Shown: positions 16,654-24,364, counted from the stretch's first letter. The stretch is 39,710 bases of DNA from Lachnospiraceae bacterium (GCA_024681795.1 JAILAD010000014.1:1-39710), one strand, 5' to 3'. Notes: generated by a model not told the origin, from the sequence alone. Numbers and translations are program-made.

Positions 16654-16702
16654 AAAGATTGGAAAATACCGTAAAAGATTAGAAATCACTACAAAAGATT
16701 AG
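16654..16702. repeat. three direct repeats phased at exactly 20 bp upstream of the ferredoxin promoter
   Basis: AAAGATTGG at 16654-16662, then AAAGATTAG at 16674-16682 and again at 16694-16702. Each starts exactly 20 bp after the last, about two helical turns, and the last ends 12 bp before the -35 box. An extra partial pair ACCGTAAAA occurs at 16638 and 16668. The layout suits a cooperative activator or repressor binding one face of the DNA. Confidence 0.7.
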
Positions 16703-16714
16703 ACGTGACTACTC

Positions 16715-16743
16715 TTGCTATATTGATTCTTTTATTATACAAT
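16715..16743 (+). promoter_or_regulatory. sigma-A promoter of the ferredoxin gene
   Basis: TTGCTA (16715-16720), 17-base spacer, TACAAT (16738-16743), 64 bases before the ferredoxin ATG. The weak -35 box together with phased repeats just upstream suggests an activated promoter. Confidence 0.5.
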
Positions 16744-16807
16744 ATGTTCGAGTTAAGATTTATTTATGGTTGCAGAAGCAACCGATTATCAAAGGAGGTA
16801 ACTTATT

Positions 16808-16978
16808 ATGGCATATGTAATCGGTGATGATTGTGTAATGTGTGGTGCTTGCCAGGCTCAGTGCCCTGCAGACGCAATTTCTGAAGGTGACGGAAAGTAT
16901 GAAATCAATCCCGATGCCTGCATTGACTGCGGCGGATGCGCTTCCCAGTGCCCTGCTGAAGCAATTACACAGGCTTAA
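16808..16978 (+). CDS. clostridial-type 2[4Fe-4S] ferredoxin
   Basis: 56 aa. Two CxxCxxCxxxCP clusters: Cys9, 12, 15, 19 (CVMCGACQAQCP) and Cys38, 41, 44, 48 (CIDCGGCASQCP), the internal duplication of clostridial bacterial ferredoxins. It carries low-potential electrons for hydrogenase, pyruvate:ferredoxin oxidoreductase, Rnf or similar enzymes in the cytosol. AAAGGAGG (16791-16798) is a near-perfect ribosome site 9 bases before the ATG, suggesting high expression. It is monocistronic between its own promoter and the terminator at 17017-17051. Confidence 0.97.
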   Translation: MAYVIGDDCVMCGACQAQCPADAISEGDGKYEINPDACIDCGGCASQCPAEAITQA

Positions 16979-17016
16979 TCTGGACTATTAAAGATTCAGA
17001 ACTGTTAAAGACAAAG

Positions 17017-17051
17017 AAAAGGCTGTGCAAATCGTTGCGCAGCCTTTTTTA
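17017..17051. terminator. bidirectional terminator between ferredoxin and dnaB
   Basis: GGCTGTGCAA and TTGCGCAGCC form a 10-bp stem (one G-T pair) followed by TTTTTT on the plus strand. On the minus strand the run is TTTTCTTTG. It ends the ferredoxin transcript and probably also the convergent gdpP-rplI-dnaB transcript. Confidence 0.75.
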
Positions 17052-17130
17052 TTATATCTACAGATTACCGCCGGACCGAAACGCGGATGAATCCGGCATT
17101 TTTTATTCGGGAACTTACTCTGCCGGAAAC

Positions 17131-18453
17131 TTACTTTGCCAGATTCTTGAACTGCATATACTCCGGGAACCACAATAAGTTTACCGTTCCGATCGGGCCG
17201 TTACGCTGTTTTGCAATAATGACCTCGGTCACATTCGTATTCTCCGTATCTTTCTTGTAATAATCCTCCCGATACAAAAACATTACCACATCGGCATCCT
17301 GCTCAATTGCTCCGGATTCACGAAGGTCGGAAAGCATCGGTCTTTTATCCGTACGTTCCTCCACCTTACGGGAAAGCTGGGAAAGCGCCACAACAGGAAC
17401 ATTCAGTTCTCTCGCGAGAAGCTTTAAGGAACGGGAAATATCGGATACTTCCTGCTGCCGGTTTTCTTTTCCGGTCGTCATTAACTGCAGATAATCGATA
17501 ATGATCATATCCAGTCCTTTTTCCATTTGTAACTTCCTGCATTTCGAACGAAGTTCCGCCGGTGTGATACTTGCATTGTCGTCAATAACAATATTGGATT
17601 TGGCAATCTCCGTTGCGCCTTCGGAAAGCGATGTCCACTCCGCTGCAGAAAGATCTCCCGTACGGATTTTCTGTGCATTTACTTTGGATTCCATCGCAAA
17701 CAGACGGTTTACCAGAGATTCCTTTGACATTTCCAGTTCAAATAACGCAACCTTTTTATTGTCGCGGATTGCCGCATTAAGCGCTATATTCAGAGCAAAT
17801 GCCGTCTTTCCCATAGCCGGTCTTGCAGCAATCAGCAAAAGATCGGAAGGCTGGAAACCGGCTGTTTTGTAGTCCAGATCGGCAAATCCGGTCGGCACTC
17901 CGGTTACCGTTCCCTTAACCTTGCTTGCCTTCTCAATCGTATTAAGCGCATTCATAACCACTTCTTCAATCGGCGTAAATTCACTGCTGCCGCGTCGCTG
18001 CACGACATCATACACTTTTTTCTCCGCCGTATCAAGAATATCGTCCAGTTTCTCTTTCCCGGAATAACACATCGCGCTGACATCATCGTTTGCACGAATC
18101 AGTTTCCGAAGCACGGATTTTTCCTTTACGATATTCGCATAATACTTTGCGTTTGCCGATGTCGGAACGGTGTCCAGAAAATCTCTGACATACGTTAAAG
18201 AACTGACCTCGGGCGGTACGTCCTTTTCCTTTAACAGATTCTGGAGCGTGATCAGATCCACCGGTCTTCCCGATGCGTTCAGTTCCACCATGGCATCGTA
18301 AATGATACCGTACTGCTTATTATAAAAATCTTCACCTGTCAAAACTTCCGTTACAGATGCAATGGCCTGGGAATCCATCATCATGGCGCCCAGGACCGAC
18401 TGTTCACTCTCCGTGGAGTGAGGCATTATTTTCTTTATAACTTCTTCTTCCAT
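17131..18453 (-). CDS. dnaB: replicative DNA helicase DnaB
   Basis: 440 aa, the normal DnaB length. The N-terminal DnaB domain starts PHSTESEQSVLGAMM. The C-terminal RecA-like ATPase has Walker A ARPAMGKTAFALN, Walker B-like MIIIDYLQLM, and SDLRESGAIEQDADVVMFLYR with the arginine finger region. Hexameric 5'-3' helicase at the replication fork. The start at 18453 follows GAAGGA at proper spacing; an upstream in-frame ATG at 18486 would lie inside rplI. It is the third gene of the gdpP-rplI-dnaB unit, with 16 bp from rplI. Confidence 0.97.
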   Translation of the reverse strand: MEEEVIKKIMPHSTESEQSVLGAMMMDSQAIASVTEVLTGEDFYNKQYGIIYDAMVELNASGRPVDLITLQNLLKEKDVPPEVSSLTYVRDFLDTVPTSANAKYYANIVKEKSVLRKLIRANDDVSAMCYSGKEKLDDILDTAEKKVYDVVQRRGSSEFTPIEEVVMNALNTIEKASKVKGTVTGVPTGFADLDYKTAGFQPSDLLLIAARPAMGKTAFALNIALNAAIRDNKKVALFELEMSKESLVNRLFAMESKVNAQKIRTGDLSAAEWTSLSEGATEIAKSNIVIDDNASITPAELRSKCRKLQMEKGLDMIIIDYLQLMTTGKENRQQEVSDISRSLKLLARELNVPVVALSQLSRKVEERTDKRPMLSDLRESGAIEQDADVVMFLYREDYYKKDTENTNVTEVIIAKQRNGPIGTVNLLWFPEYMQFKNLAK

Positions 18454-18469
18454 ATTCACATTCCTTCTT

Positions 18470-18916
18470 TTACTCCGGTTCCACAAAAACCTTGATTTTA
18501 CACGTTACCTTCGGATGAAGCTTAATCGGAACGTCAAATTCTCCCGCACTCTTGATGGAATCGGGAAGAACAATTTTTTTCTTATCCACTTCAATTTTAT
18601 GCTGTTCGCTTAATGCTTTCGCAATTTCTTTTCCGGTTACCGCTCCGAATGCTCTTCCGCCTTCTCCTACCTTAATCGGAATCATGACCTTCAGGGTTTC
18701 GATTCTTTCACCGAGAGCTTTTGCTTCTTCGAACTGCTCCTTCTCCACCTTCGCCTGATTGGCTTTCTGAAGTTTTAAATCATTTACGTTTGCGCCGGTT
18801 GCTTCCACACCGAGTTTCTTGGGAATGATAAAATTTCTGGCGTAACCGTCATTTACATTGACCGTATCTCCCTTTTTTCCGAGAGATTTAACATCCTGCA
18901 ATAAAATTACTTTCAT
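18470..18916 (-). CDS. rplI: 50S ribosomal protein L9
   Basis: 148 aa. MKVILLQDVKSLGKKGDTV and VNDGYARNFIIPKKLG are the conserved N-terminal RNA-binding domain of bL9. A long central helix (about 40-75) leads to the C-terminal domain (KVGEGGRAFGAVTGKEIA). Full length, 20 bp downstream of gdpP, in the gene order usual in Firmicutes. Confidence 0.98.
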   Translation of the reverse strand: MKVILLQDVKSLGKKGDTVNVNDGYARNFIIPKKLGVEATGANVNDLKLQKANQAKVEKEQFEEAKALGERIETLKVMIPIKVGEGGRAFGAVTGKEIAKALSEQHKIEVDKKKIVLPDSIKSAGEFDVPIKLHPKVTCKIKVFVEPE

Positions 18917-18936
18917 TTTATGAAAACCTCCGATTT

Positions 18937-20991
18937 CTAAATTTCTCCGTGATCAATCATCTCATCCAGGGTCTGCTGAAGCTGCTTAACCACATCCTCC
19001 ACCTTGGCATCCTTAAACTGCGCACCTGCAATACTCATATGACCGCCGCCGCCCATCTTCTCCATGATGACCTGAACATTCACTTCATCAATGGATCTTG
19101 CGGAAATATAAATGGTTCCGTTAAAGTCCGTAAATACGAAACTTGCGCGGACTCCGTTGATATCAAGCAATTCATTTGCCGCCTGTGCCGCTACCACGGT
19201 CGGGGACTTGCAGTGTTCGGAATCGCATACCGCTATTGCAAAATCTCCGCGGTAGATAACCGTGTCTTTTACGGTTTCCGCCTTCGCCATATATTCCGAT
19301 GAATCCTCACGGAACAGTTTTCTGACTCTTGTAACATCCGCACCGGATCTCCGGAGGAACGCTGCCGCCTCAAAGGTACGAACACCGGTCTTTGCCACAA
19401 AATTGTTGGTATCCATTACGATACCGCCGTATAAGCTGTCTGCTTCGCACAGTTTTAATTTGATTCCGTTTTCCACATACTGCAAAACTTCCGCTACCAT
19501 TTCGCAGGCAGAAGATGCATACGGCTCCACATAGGAAAGCGTTGCATTTTCGATAATCTCCTCACCCTGTCTGTGGTGATCGAGTACCACGATTGCCTTG
19601 CAGCATTTAATCAGTTCCGGACACTCGGTGATGGAAGGCTTATTGATATCCACGACTACCAGTACGGCATTGTTTCCGACATGTTCCAATGCCTGCTCGG
19701 AGTTCATGATGAATGTCGAATCATAATCCGGATTCTCCGTAAACATATCCACGAACGGCTTTAAGGACTGCGTCACCGTGTTGAGCACGATGGTTGCCTT
19801 CTTTCCCATGGAATTTGCAATACAGTAAATTCCGACTGCGGCACCGAAACTGTCCACGTCTCCGAGACGGTGTCCCATAATGAAGACCTGATCCTTGGTG
19901 GTCAGAATCTCCTGCAGTGCCTGTGCTTTTACCCTGGCCTTTACACGGGTATTCTTTTCCATTGTCTGGCTCTTACCGCCGAAATACTGAATCTGTCCCG
20001 GCATCTTTACCACCGCCTGGTCGCCGCCTCTTCCGAGTGCCAGATCCACGGCTGCACGTGAAAACTCCACATTCTGTGCATATGTCAGTCCGCTGAGTCC
20101 GATTCCGATACTTAATGTAATGGCCCTTTCGTTTCCGATATTGACGGTCTTTACTTCCTCGAGCAGGTCAAATCGTTGTTCCTTTAACTGCATGACCGCT
20201 TTCTTGCGAAGGATTACCATAAATTTGTCTTTTTCAATCTTCTTCACGATACCGTCGATGGAAGCGATATATTTATTGATTTTTCGTTCAATGAGTGCAA
20301 GCAGCAGCGAGGAACGTACTTCTTCCACTCCGTCCAGTGCTTCCTCGTAATTGTCCAGATAAATGAGACCGACCGCAAGAGACTGGTCGTCATTTTCCTG
20401 CAGAGCGATCCGAAGAGCCGTCTCATCAAAGAGATAGAGACCGAGCAGAAAACTGCCGGAATCTTTCGCCTCGACAAAGGAGCTGTGTTCCACCATATCG
20501 GAAATATTGATTCTCTTAATTAAAACCTTAAAATATCTTTCCTCAAACTGAACGGAGAATTCTTCTTCACCGTTTTCGCTTTCCGACGTGGGAAATTTGT
20601 CCTTTGTAATCTCCGAAAGAATATTCGTAACCGACTTATTGGAACCGGAAGAAACTCCCGTTAAATATTCGAACGCCGTATTGGTCCAGATGATTTTTCC
20701 TCCGTCGTCCAAAAGAGCATGAGGAAGTTTTAATTCTTTCAGAATCTGCTTCTGAACCTGTCCGTACTCCGTTGCAAAACTTACCAGTTCCTCTATCATA
20801 AAAGAACGCAGGTATAACCAGAATGCAAGCAGCGCGGCGAAATAGAAGAGAACAAAAACGGAAACCACCACTCCCGCTTTGATATTAAGAAAATAAATCG
20901 GAATATTGCCAAGCAGTAAAAGCCCGCCGAGTACAACGAGCATAATGATATAAAGTTTGATTTTTCCTTTTATTTTTACACCTTTTGTCAT
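18937..20991 (-). CDS. gdpP: cyclic-di-AMP phosphodiesterase GdpP
   Basis: 684 aa from the ATG at 20991, preceded by a G-rich site (GGGGGTG). Order of parts: two membrane helices (about 12-60), a degenerate PAS domain (about 85-150, KQILKELKLPHALLDDGGKI), a degenerate GGDEF domain (GRGGDQAVV in place of GGDEF), then DHH (GHRLGDVDSFG, VLDHHRQ) and DHHA1 (MGGGGHMSIAGAQF) phosphoesterase domains. It hydrolyses c-di-AMP to pApA, controlling potassium and osmolyte balance and wall stress responses. All catalytic DHH motifs are present. First gene of its operon, with its own promoter at 21032-21060. Confidence 0.95.
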   Translation of the reverse strand: MTKGVKIKGKIKLYIIMLVVLGGLLLLGNIPIYFLNIKAGVVVSVFVLFYFAALLAFWLYLRSFMIEELVSFATEYGQVQKQILKELKLPHALLDDGGKIIWTNTAFEYLTGVSSGSNKSVTNILSEITKDKFPTSESENGEEEFSVQFEERYFKVLIKRINISDMVEHSSFVEAKDSGSFLLGLYLFDETALRIALQENDDQSLAVGLIYLDNYEEALDGVEEVRSSLLLALIERKINKYIASIDGIVKKIEKDKFMVILRKKAVMQLKEQRFDLLEEVKTVNIGNERAITLSIGIGLSGLTYAQNVEFSRAAVDLALGRGGDQAVVKMPGQIQYFGGKSQTMEKNTRVKARVKAQALQEILTTKDQVFIMGHRLGDVDSFGAAVGIYCIANSMGKKATIVLNTVTQSLKPFVDMFTENPDYDSTFIMNSEQALEHVGNNAVLVVVDINKPSITECPELIKCCKAIVVLDHHRQGEEIIENATLSYVEPYASSACEMVAEVLQYVENGIKLKLCEADSLYGGIVMDTNNFVAKTGVRTFEAAAFLRRSGADVTRVRKLFREDSSEYMAKAETVKDTVIYRGDFAIAVCDSEHCKSPTVVAAQAANELLDINGVRASFVFTDFNGTIYISARSIDEVNVQVIMEKMGGGGHMSIAGAQFKDAKVEDVVKQLQQTLDEMIDHGEI

Positions 20992-21031
20992 AAATAACAC
21001 CCCCGGCGAAAATAAAACCACAATCCATGTT

Positions 21032-21060
21032 ATTATAACATAAAGAACGGGCTATCGCAA
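21032..21060 (-). promoter_or_regulatory. gdpP promoter overlapping the rpsR terminator
   Basis: Minus strand TTGCGA (21060-21055), 17 bases, TATAAT (21037-21032), with an extended -10 TGT just upstream. The -35 box lies within one arm of the hairpin at 21046-21081, so the end of the rpsF operon and the start of the gdpP operon share bases. Confidence 0.6.
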
Positions 21061-21081
21061 TTTTTATTACGACAGCCCGTT
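21046..21081 (-). terminator. hairpin terminator of the rpsF-ssb-rpsR operon
   Basis: AACGGGCT-G-TCG pairs with CGA-T-AGCCCGTT (one G-T wobble) around a 12-base loop, followed by CTTTAT on the minus strand. The stem is strong but the U run is poor. It lies 20 bases after the rpsR stop. Confidence 0.6.
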
Positions 21082-21100
21082 TAAACTGCTTTGCTGTAAA

Positions 21101-21364
21101 TTAATCCATTACGTAAGGCATAAGTGCAACGTGACGTGCACGCTTGATTGCTGCGGTAAGTGCTCTCTGATGCTTTGCGCAATTTCCGGTAATTCTTCTG
21201 GGAAGAATCTTACCTCTTTCGGATACGTATCTTTTTAATTTAGCGGTATCCTTGTAATCAATTACATTATCTTTTCCACAGAATGCGCAGACTTTTCTTC
21301 TTCTGTGCATTCCACCCTTTCTTCTCATGGGAGAATCGGGTTTATCTGATTTAACAAAAGCCAT
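21101..21364 (-). CDS. rpsR: 30S ribosomal protein S18
   Basis: 87 aa. The core [20 protein letters not shown] is conserved in bS18, with two cysteines (KVCAFCG) as in zinc-type variants, then [28 protein letters not shown] precedes the ATG. Third gene of rpsF-ssb-rpsR. It binds S6 in the small-subunit platform. Confidence 0.97.
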   Translation of the reverse strand: MAFVKSDKPDSPMRRKGGMHRRRKVCAFCGKDNVIDYKDTAKLKRYVSERGKILPRRITGNCAKHQRALTAAIKRARHVALMPYVMD

Positions 21365-21423
21365 AATAGTGCCTCCTTCATGAAATCCTCAAATTTCCGA
21401 AAACAATACTGTTTTCGTTTCCA

Positions 21424-21864
21424 TTAAAACGGCAATGAGGTTTCGGAACCGCCTTCAAAGCTCATAAAATCATTGTCATTTCCGATTTTATCACTTCCGC
21501 CGCCGTTACCTGCACCATCGGAAGGTACACCCGAAGCGGAAGCATTCTTGCTCTCAGCGAATTCCTGATCTTCTGCCACAACGTCTGTAGTATATACCTT
21601 CTGTCCCTCTTTGTTGGTATAACTTCCGGTCTGAATACGGCCGGTTACCAGTACTTTCATACCCTTTTTAAAATATTTCTCGGCAAATTCTCCGGATTTC
21701 CCAAATGCAACAATGTTAATGAAGTCCGTGCTGTTTTCTTCATTTCTGGAAAATCTTCTGTCTACCGCAAGAGTATATCTTGCAACAGCGGTAGAGTTCT
21801 CGCCCTGTGAATATCTGACATCGGGATCACGGGTCAGACGACCCATCAGTATAACTTTATTCAT
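21424..21864 (-). CDS. ssb: single-stranded DNA-binding protein
   Basis: 146 aa. The N-terminal OB fold (MNKVILMGRLTRDPDVRYSQ to about residue 105) is typical SSB, followed by a low-complexity Ser/Gly/Asn-rich linker and a C-terminal acidic tip ending SLPF, a variant of the DDIPF partner-binding tail. It coats ssDNA during replication, recombination and repair. It sits between rpsF and rpsR as in most Firmicutes. Confidence 0.96.
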   Translation of the reverse strand: MNKVILMGRLTRDPDVRYSQGENSTAVARYTLAVDRRFSRNEENSTDFINIVAFGKSGEFAEKYFKKGMKVLVTGRIQTGSYTNKEGQKVYTTDVVAEDQEFAESKNASASGVPSDGAGNGGGSDKIGNDNDFMSFEGGSETSLPF

Positions 21865-21878
21865 ATTTTACCTGCTTT

Positions 21879-22169
21879 CTATTCTTCGTCCTGTCTAACG
21901 ACTAAGTATCTGATAACGCCGTCCATGATACGAACTCTGTTTTCGATTTCGATCGGTGCGGTCGCTTCAGCCTCGAATTGGATGAAGTAGTAGTACGCTT
22001 CTTTCATCTTCTGAACTTCGTAAGCAAGTTTCTTCTTGCCCCAATCGTCCACATTTGTGATCGTACCACCGAATCTTTCGATGAGAGCTTTGCACTTATC
22101 TACAACAGCTGCTCTTCCATCGTCTTCGAGCTTAGCATTGACAACAACGCATAATTCATACTTGTTCAT
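21879..22169 (-). CDS. rpsF: 30S ribosomal protein S6
   Basis: 96 aa from the ATG at 22169, preceded by a strong AAAGGAGG; the longer frame to 22250 covers the mRNA leader and is rejected. MNKYELCVVVNAKLEDD and NRVRIMDGVIRYLVVRQDE are the conserved bS6 ends. It partners with S18, encoded two genes downstream. First gene of the operon. Confidence 0.97.
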   Translation of the reverse strand: MNKYELCVVVNAKLEDDGRAAVVDKCKALIERFGGTITNVDDWGKKKLAYEVQKMKEAYYYFIQFEAEATAPIEIENRVRIMDGVIRYLVVRQDEE

Positions 22170-22234
22170 GCTAGTTACCTCCTTTTGGTCTCTGGCCCAC
22201 TGCGTTACAGTGAGCAAGGAATTTTTCATCACGG
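22170..22234 (-). promoter_or_regulatory. structured leader of the rpsF operon (candidate S6:S18 autoregulatory element)
   Basis: The leader of about 65 bases can form an outer GGTC/GACC pairing and an inner CACTG-TAACG-CAGTG hairpin (22198-22212), just before AAAGGAGG. rpsF leaders in many bacteria bind the S6:S18 complex for feedback control. The fit to the published motif was not checked, so this is a candidate only. Confidence 0.4.
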
Positions 22235-22240
22235 ACCTAC

Positions 22241-22269
22241 AGTGTAACATACTTTAAATCCGTTTTCAA
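22241..22269 (-). promoter_or_regulatory. sigma-A promoter of rpsF-ssb-rpsR
   Basis: Minus strand TTGAAA (22269-22264), 17 bases, TACACT (22246-22241). Transcription would start near 22234, only about 45 bases from the stop of the sirtuin gene, so the two units are separate. Confidence 0.6.
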
Positions 22270-22279
22270 GAAAAAAAAT

Positions 22280-23038
22280 CTATAATTGCGAGAAAACTTC
22301 TCCTATTTTACCACGTACGACCAAATCCGCCGAACTGTCTGCCGAGGTCTCTCCCAGATTTACCAGAACCAGTTTCTTTCCTCTGTAATAATGGATTAAA
22401 CCTGCTGCCGGATAAACCACCAGGGAAGTACCTCCGATAATCAGAACATCCGCATTGGAAATATAACGGATGGACTTGGAAATGACATCGTCATCCAATC
22501 CCTCTTCATAAAGGACAACGTCCGGTTTTATGATTCCGCCGCATTTGTCACATTTCGGCACCATATAGTCCGGACTCTTCGGATCGTCGTTTTGTTTTGA
22601 GGAAACGACTTTTTCCTTAATTGCCGCAAAATCGTAAAATTCATGGCATTTCATGCAGTAGTTTCTCTGTACGCTACCGTGAAGTTCCAACACCTCCTTA
22701 CTGCCGGCCAGCTGATGAAGGCCGTCGATATTCTGGGTGATGACCGCCTTTAATTTCCCCTTTGCTTCCCACTCTGCAAGTTTCAGATGTGCGGCATTCG
22801 GTTTGGCCCCTTCAAGCAGAAGTTTGTCTTCGTAAAATTTATAGAATTCCGGAGTCTTCCTCATAAAGAACGTATGACTCAGAATCGTTTCCGGCGGATA
22901 GTCGTATTTCTGATGATACAGTCCGTCCACGCTTCTGAAGTCCGGAATTCCGCTTTCCGTCGACACGCCGGCTCCTCCGAAGAAAACAATGTTCTCGCTC
23001 TCATCCACCCATTTTTTTAAGGTTTCTATACCTTCCAT
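22280..23038 (-). CDS. Sir2-family NAD-dependent protein deacylase (sirtuin)
   Basis: 252 aa. NAD-binding motifs GAGVSTESGIPDFRS (23-37) and TQNIDGLH (101-108), catalytic His120 in ELHGSV, and zinc cysteines 128/131 (CMKC) and 163/166 (CDKC). The C-terminal GGTSLVVYPAAGL completes the Rossmann fold. It removes acetyl or longer acyl groups from lysine using NAD+. Full-length and intact. Being near lipid and energy genes does not define its targets. Confidence 0.95.
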   Translation of the reverse strand: MEGIETLKKWVDESENIVFFGGAGVSTESGIPDFRSVDGLYHQKYDYPPETILSHTFFMRKTPEFYKFYEDKLLLEGAKPNAAHLKLAEWEAKGKLKAVITQNIDGLHQLAGSKEVLELHGSVQRNYCMKCHEFYDFAAIKEKVVSSKQNDDPKSPDYMVPKCDKCGGIIKPDVVLYEEGLDDDVISKSIRYISNADVLIIGGTSLVVYPAAGLIHYYRGKKLVLVNLGETSADSSADLVVRGKIGEVFSQL

Positions 23039-23094
23039 TTCTGTTCCCCCTTCCGTTTATTATTCTATCGCGTATTTCCCGTTTTATTTAGTCT

Positions 23095-23133
23095 CTGTTA
23101 TTTGGTTCTGTTATTTGGCTCTGTTATTTGGTT
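23095..23133. repeat. 13-bp tandem repeat, three copies
   Basis: CTGTTATTTGGTT at 23095-23107, CTGTTATTTGGCT at 23108-23120, CTGTTATTTGGTT at 23121-23133: three adjacent units with one mismatch. They lie in the gap between the 58-aa gene and the sirtuin gene. The unit length is not a codon multiple and no gene covers it. Confidence 0.85.
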
Positions 23134-23157
23134 CCGTTCTTTTCATCTGCAGTTTGT

Positions 23158-23334
23158 CTACATCTGGTGTCTTACGATTTTATATTCGTCGCCGCACTGG
23201 TAATACGGACACTGATAGTGGGAATCCGTATTTAAGCGGATATAATCGTCCTCATCCATACTGACTACACAGACATATTCTTCCTCATCGTCATCATAGA
23301 CAAAGTTTGCGCATTCTTCACAGCAAATTTCCAT
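23158..23334 (-). CDS. DUF6472-like small cysteine-rich protein
   Basis: 58 aa from the ATG at 23334 with AAAGGAG just upstream. It begins MEICCEECANFVYDDDEEEY and continues with MDEDDYIRL, CPYYQCGDEYKIVRHQM. The CCxxC start, acidic middle and DEYKIVRxQM end match the DUF6472 family as I recall it from Lachnospiraceae. Cysteines at 4, 5, 8, 22, 42 and 47 could form a zinc or iron site, as in a rubredoxin-like knuckle. Function unknown. It lies 145 bp downstream of the zinc-ribbon gene, with a hairpin between them. Confidence 0.82.
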   Translation of the reverse strand: MEICCEECANFVYDDDEEEYVCVVSMDEDDYIRLNTDSHYQCPYYQCGDEYKIVRHQM

Positions 23335-23364
23335 TTTCTCTCCTTTAATCTGTTCCCGTAGTGC

Positions 23365-23398
23365 AAAGAAGCAGACAGGATGCTCCCGCTGCTTCTTT
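23365..23398. terminator. perfect 10-bp hairpin between the zinc-ribbon gene and the DUF6472-like gene
   Basis: AAAGAAGCAG (23365-23374) and CTGCTTCTTT (23389-23398) around a 14-base loop. In the minus-strand RNA the stem ends UUCUUU with no further U run, so it is a weak terminator or an RNA-processing hairpin. Confidence 0.45.
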
Positions 23399-23479
23399 CA
23401 TATAATCCTGCATTATAAAATCATCTTCCCTCGAATCCGTTAAAATCTCCGCCCGGAATCCGTCGTTTTTGCTTCCGCA

Positions 23480-24280
23480 TTAACGGAGCGGAATAATACG
23501 GGGCTTTCCGTCATCCACCGGAGCGTCTCCTCCGTTCTTTGGCTCGGCCGGATTCTGGGCACCCGCCGGTTTCGGTACATTCATCTGTTTCTGCTTGTTT
23601 AACTGTTCCATCTCCTGCGGGGTCATCGGTCTCGGGGTCGGTTTCCTGCCTGCAAACAAATCACCCTGCTCCTTCGGTGCCACCGGTGCATTCGGTCCGG
23701 AAGGTGCTCCGGCATTCGGTGCACCCTGCGGTTTCATCCCGATACCACCGGGATTTCCCTGATTCTGGCCCTGTGCCTGTCCCTGCTGGGTAGGAGGAGC
23801 AATTCTTCTTGCCGCACCCGTTCTTCTTTCAAAAATCAGAATAATCTGTGTAATGGGAACCGCACCGTTTGCTGCAAGACCTCCGGTCACTCCGCCGTAA
23901 CCCGCAACCTGGCTTTTTCCGATTACGTTACAGAAGGAATTCGCAAGTCTCCATCCTTTTTCCGCATATACTCTTAACTGGGAATTCAGTTTCTCAGCGC
24001 TGACGGTTCCGTCCGGATTACTTGCAATAATCTCCGCACGGTATTCAAAAGCATCGTTTACCTTCTTTAATGTTTCCTGCTTCTGCTCTTCCTGAGTACG
24101 GTTTACGGTAAGATTCGTATTCATCAGGTTCTGGATGCTGTCTACGAATTCCGCTTTTCTCTTATACTGGCTGATATCCTTCACCGGCGCATCGATGTCG
24201 ATAATCGCGCCGCACTTCATACAGCTGTTGACTTCCAAAGCCTCCGAAGATAACTCTGCTCCACAGACTACACATTTCAT
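23480..24280 (-). CDS. zinc-ribbon protein with DUF4177-like domain and Pro/Gly/Gln-rich tail
   Basis: 266 aa. Residues 1-25 are a zinc ribbon (MKCVVCGAEL, then SCMKCG: two CxxC pairs). Residues about 80-155 contain LNSQLRVYAEKGWRLANSF and QIILIFERR, the DUF4177 core with a GWRL turn. From about 165 to the end the chain is low-complexity, rich in Pro, Gly, Gln and Asn, and probably disordered. The same core occurs in the protein at 15586-16161. No enzyme motif is seen. It has an extended -10 promoter at 24327-24335 and is probably transcribed alone or with the 58-aa gene. Confidence 0.75.
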   Translation of the reverse strand: MKCVVCGAELSSEALEVNSCMKCGAIIDIDAPVKDISQYKRKAEFVDSIQNLMNTNLTVNRTQEEQKQETLKKVNDAFEYRAEIIASNPDGTVSAEKLNSQLRVYAEKGWRLANSFCNVIGKSQVAGYGGVTGGLAANGAVPITQIILIFERRTGAARRIAPPTQQGQAQGQNQGNPGGIGMKPQGAPNAGAPSGPNAPVAPKEQGDLFAGRKPTPRPMTPQEMEQLNKQKQMNVPKPAGAQNPAEPKNGGDAPVDDGKPRIIPLR

Positions 24281-24326
24281 TTTTGTTATCCCCCTCTCAT
24301 ATCAGTTTCAATATGCGATATGTGAT

Positions 24327-24335
24327 ATTATATCA
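24327..24335 (-). promoter_or_regulatory. extended -10 promoter of the zinc-ribbon gene
   Basis: Minus strand TGATATAAT (24335-24327), with only a weak -35 (TGCAAA) 17 bases upstream. A dyad-like stretch ATATCACATATCGCATAT lies just downstream, around the expected start, and could be an operator. Confidence 0.45.
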
Positions 24336-24364
24336 TTTTTATCCGGTACTTTGCACCCCCAAAG

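Noticed and set aside
22170-22250. N-terminal extension of S6
   Set aside because: It would translate the mRNA leader; the ATG at 22169 has a near-perfect ribosome site and the canonical S6 start.
23095-23133. CRISPR array
   Set aside because: Units are 13 bp and directly adjacent with no spacers; no cas genes are present.
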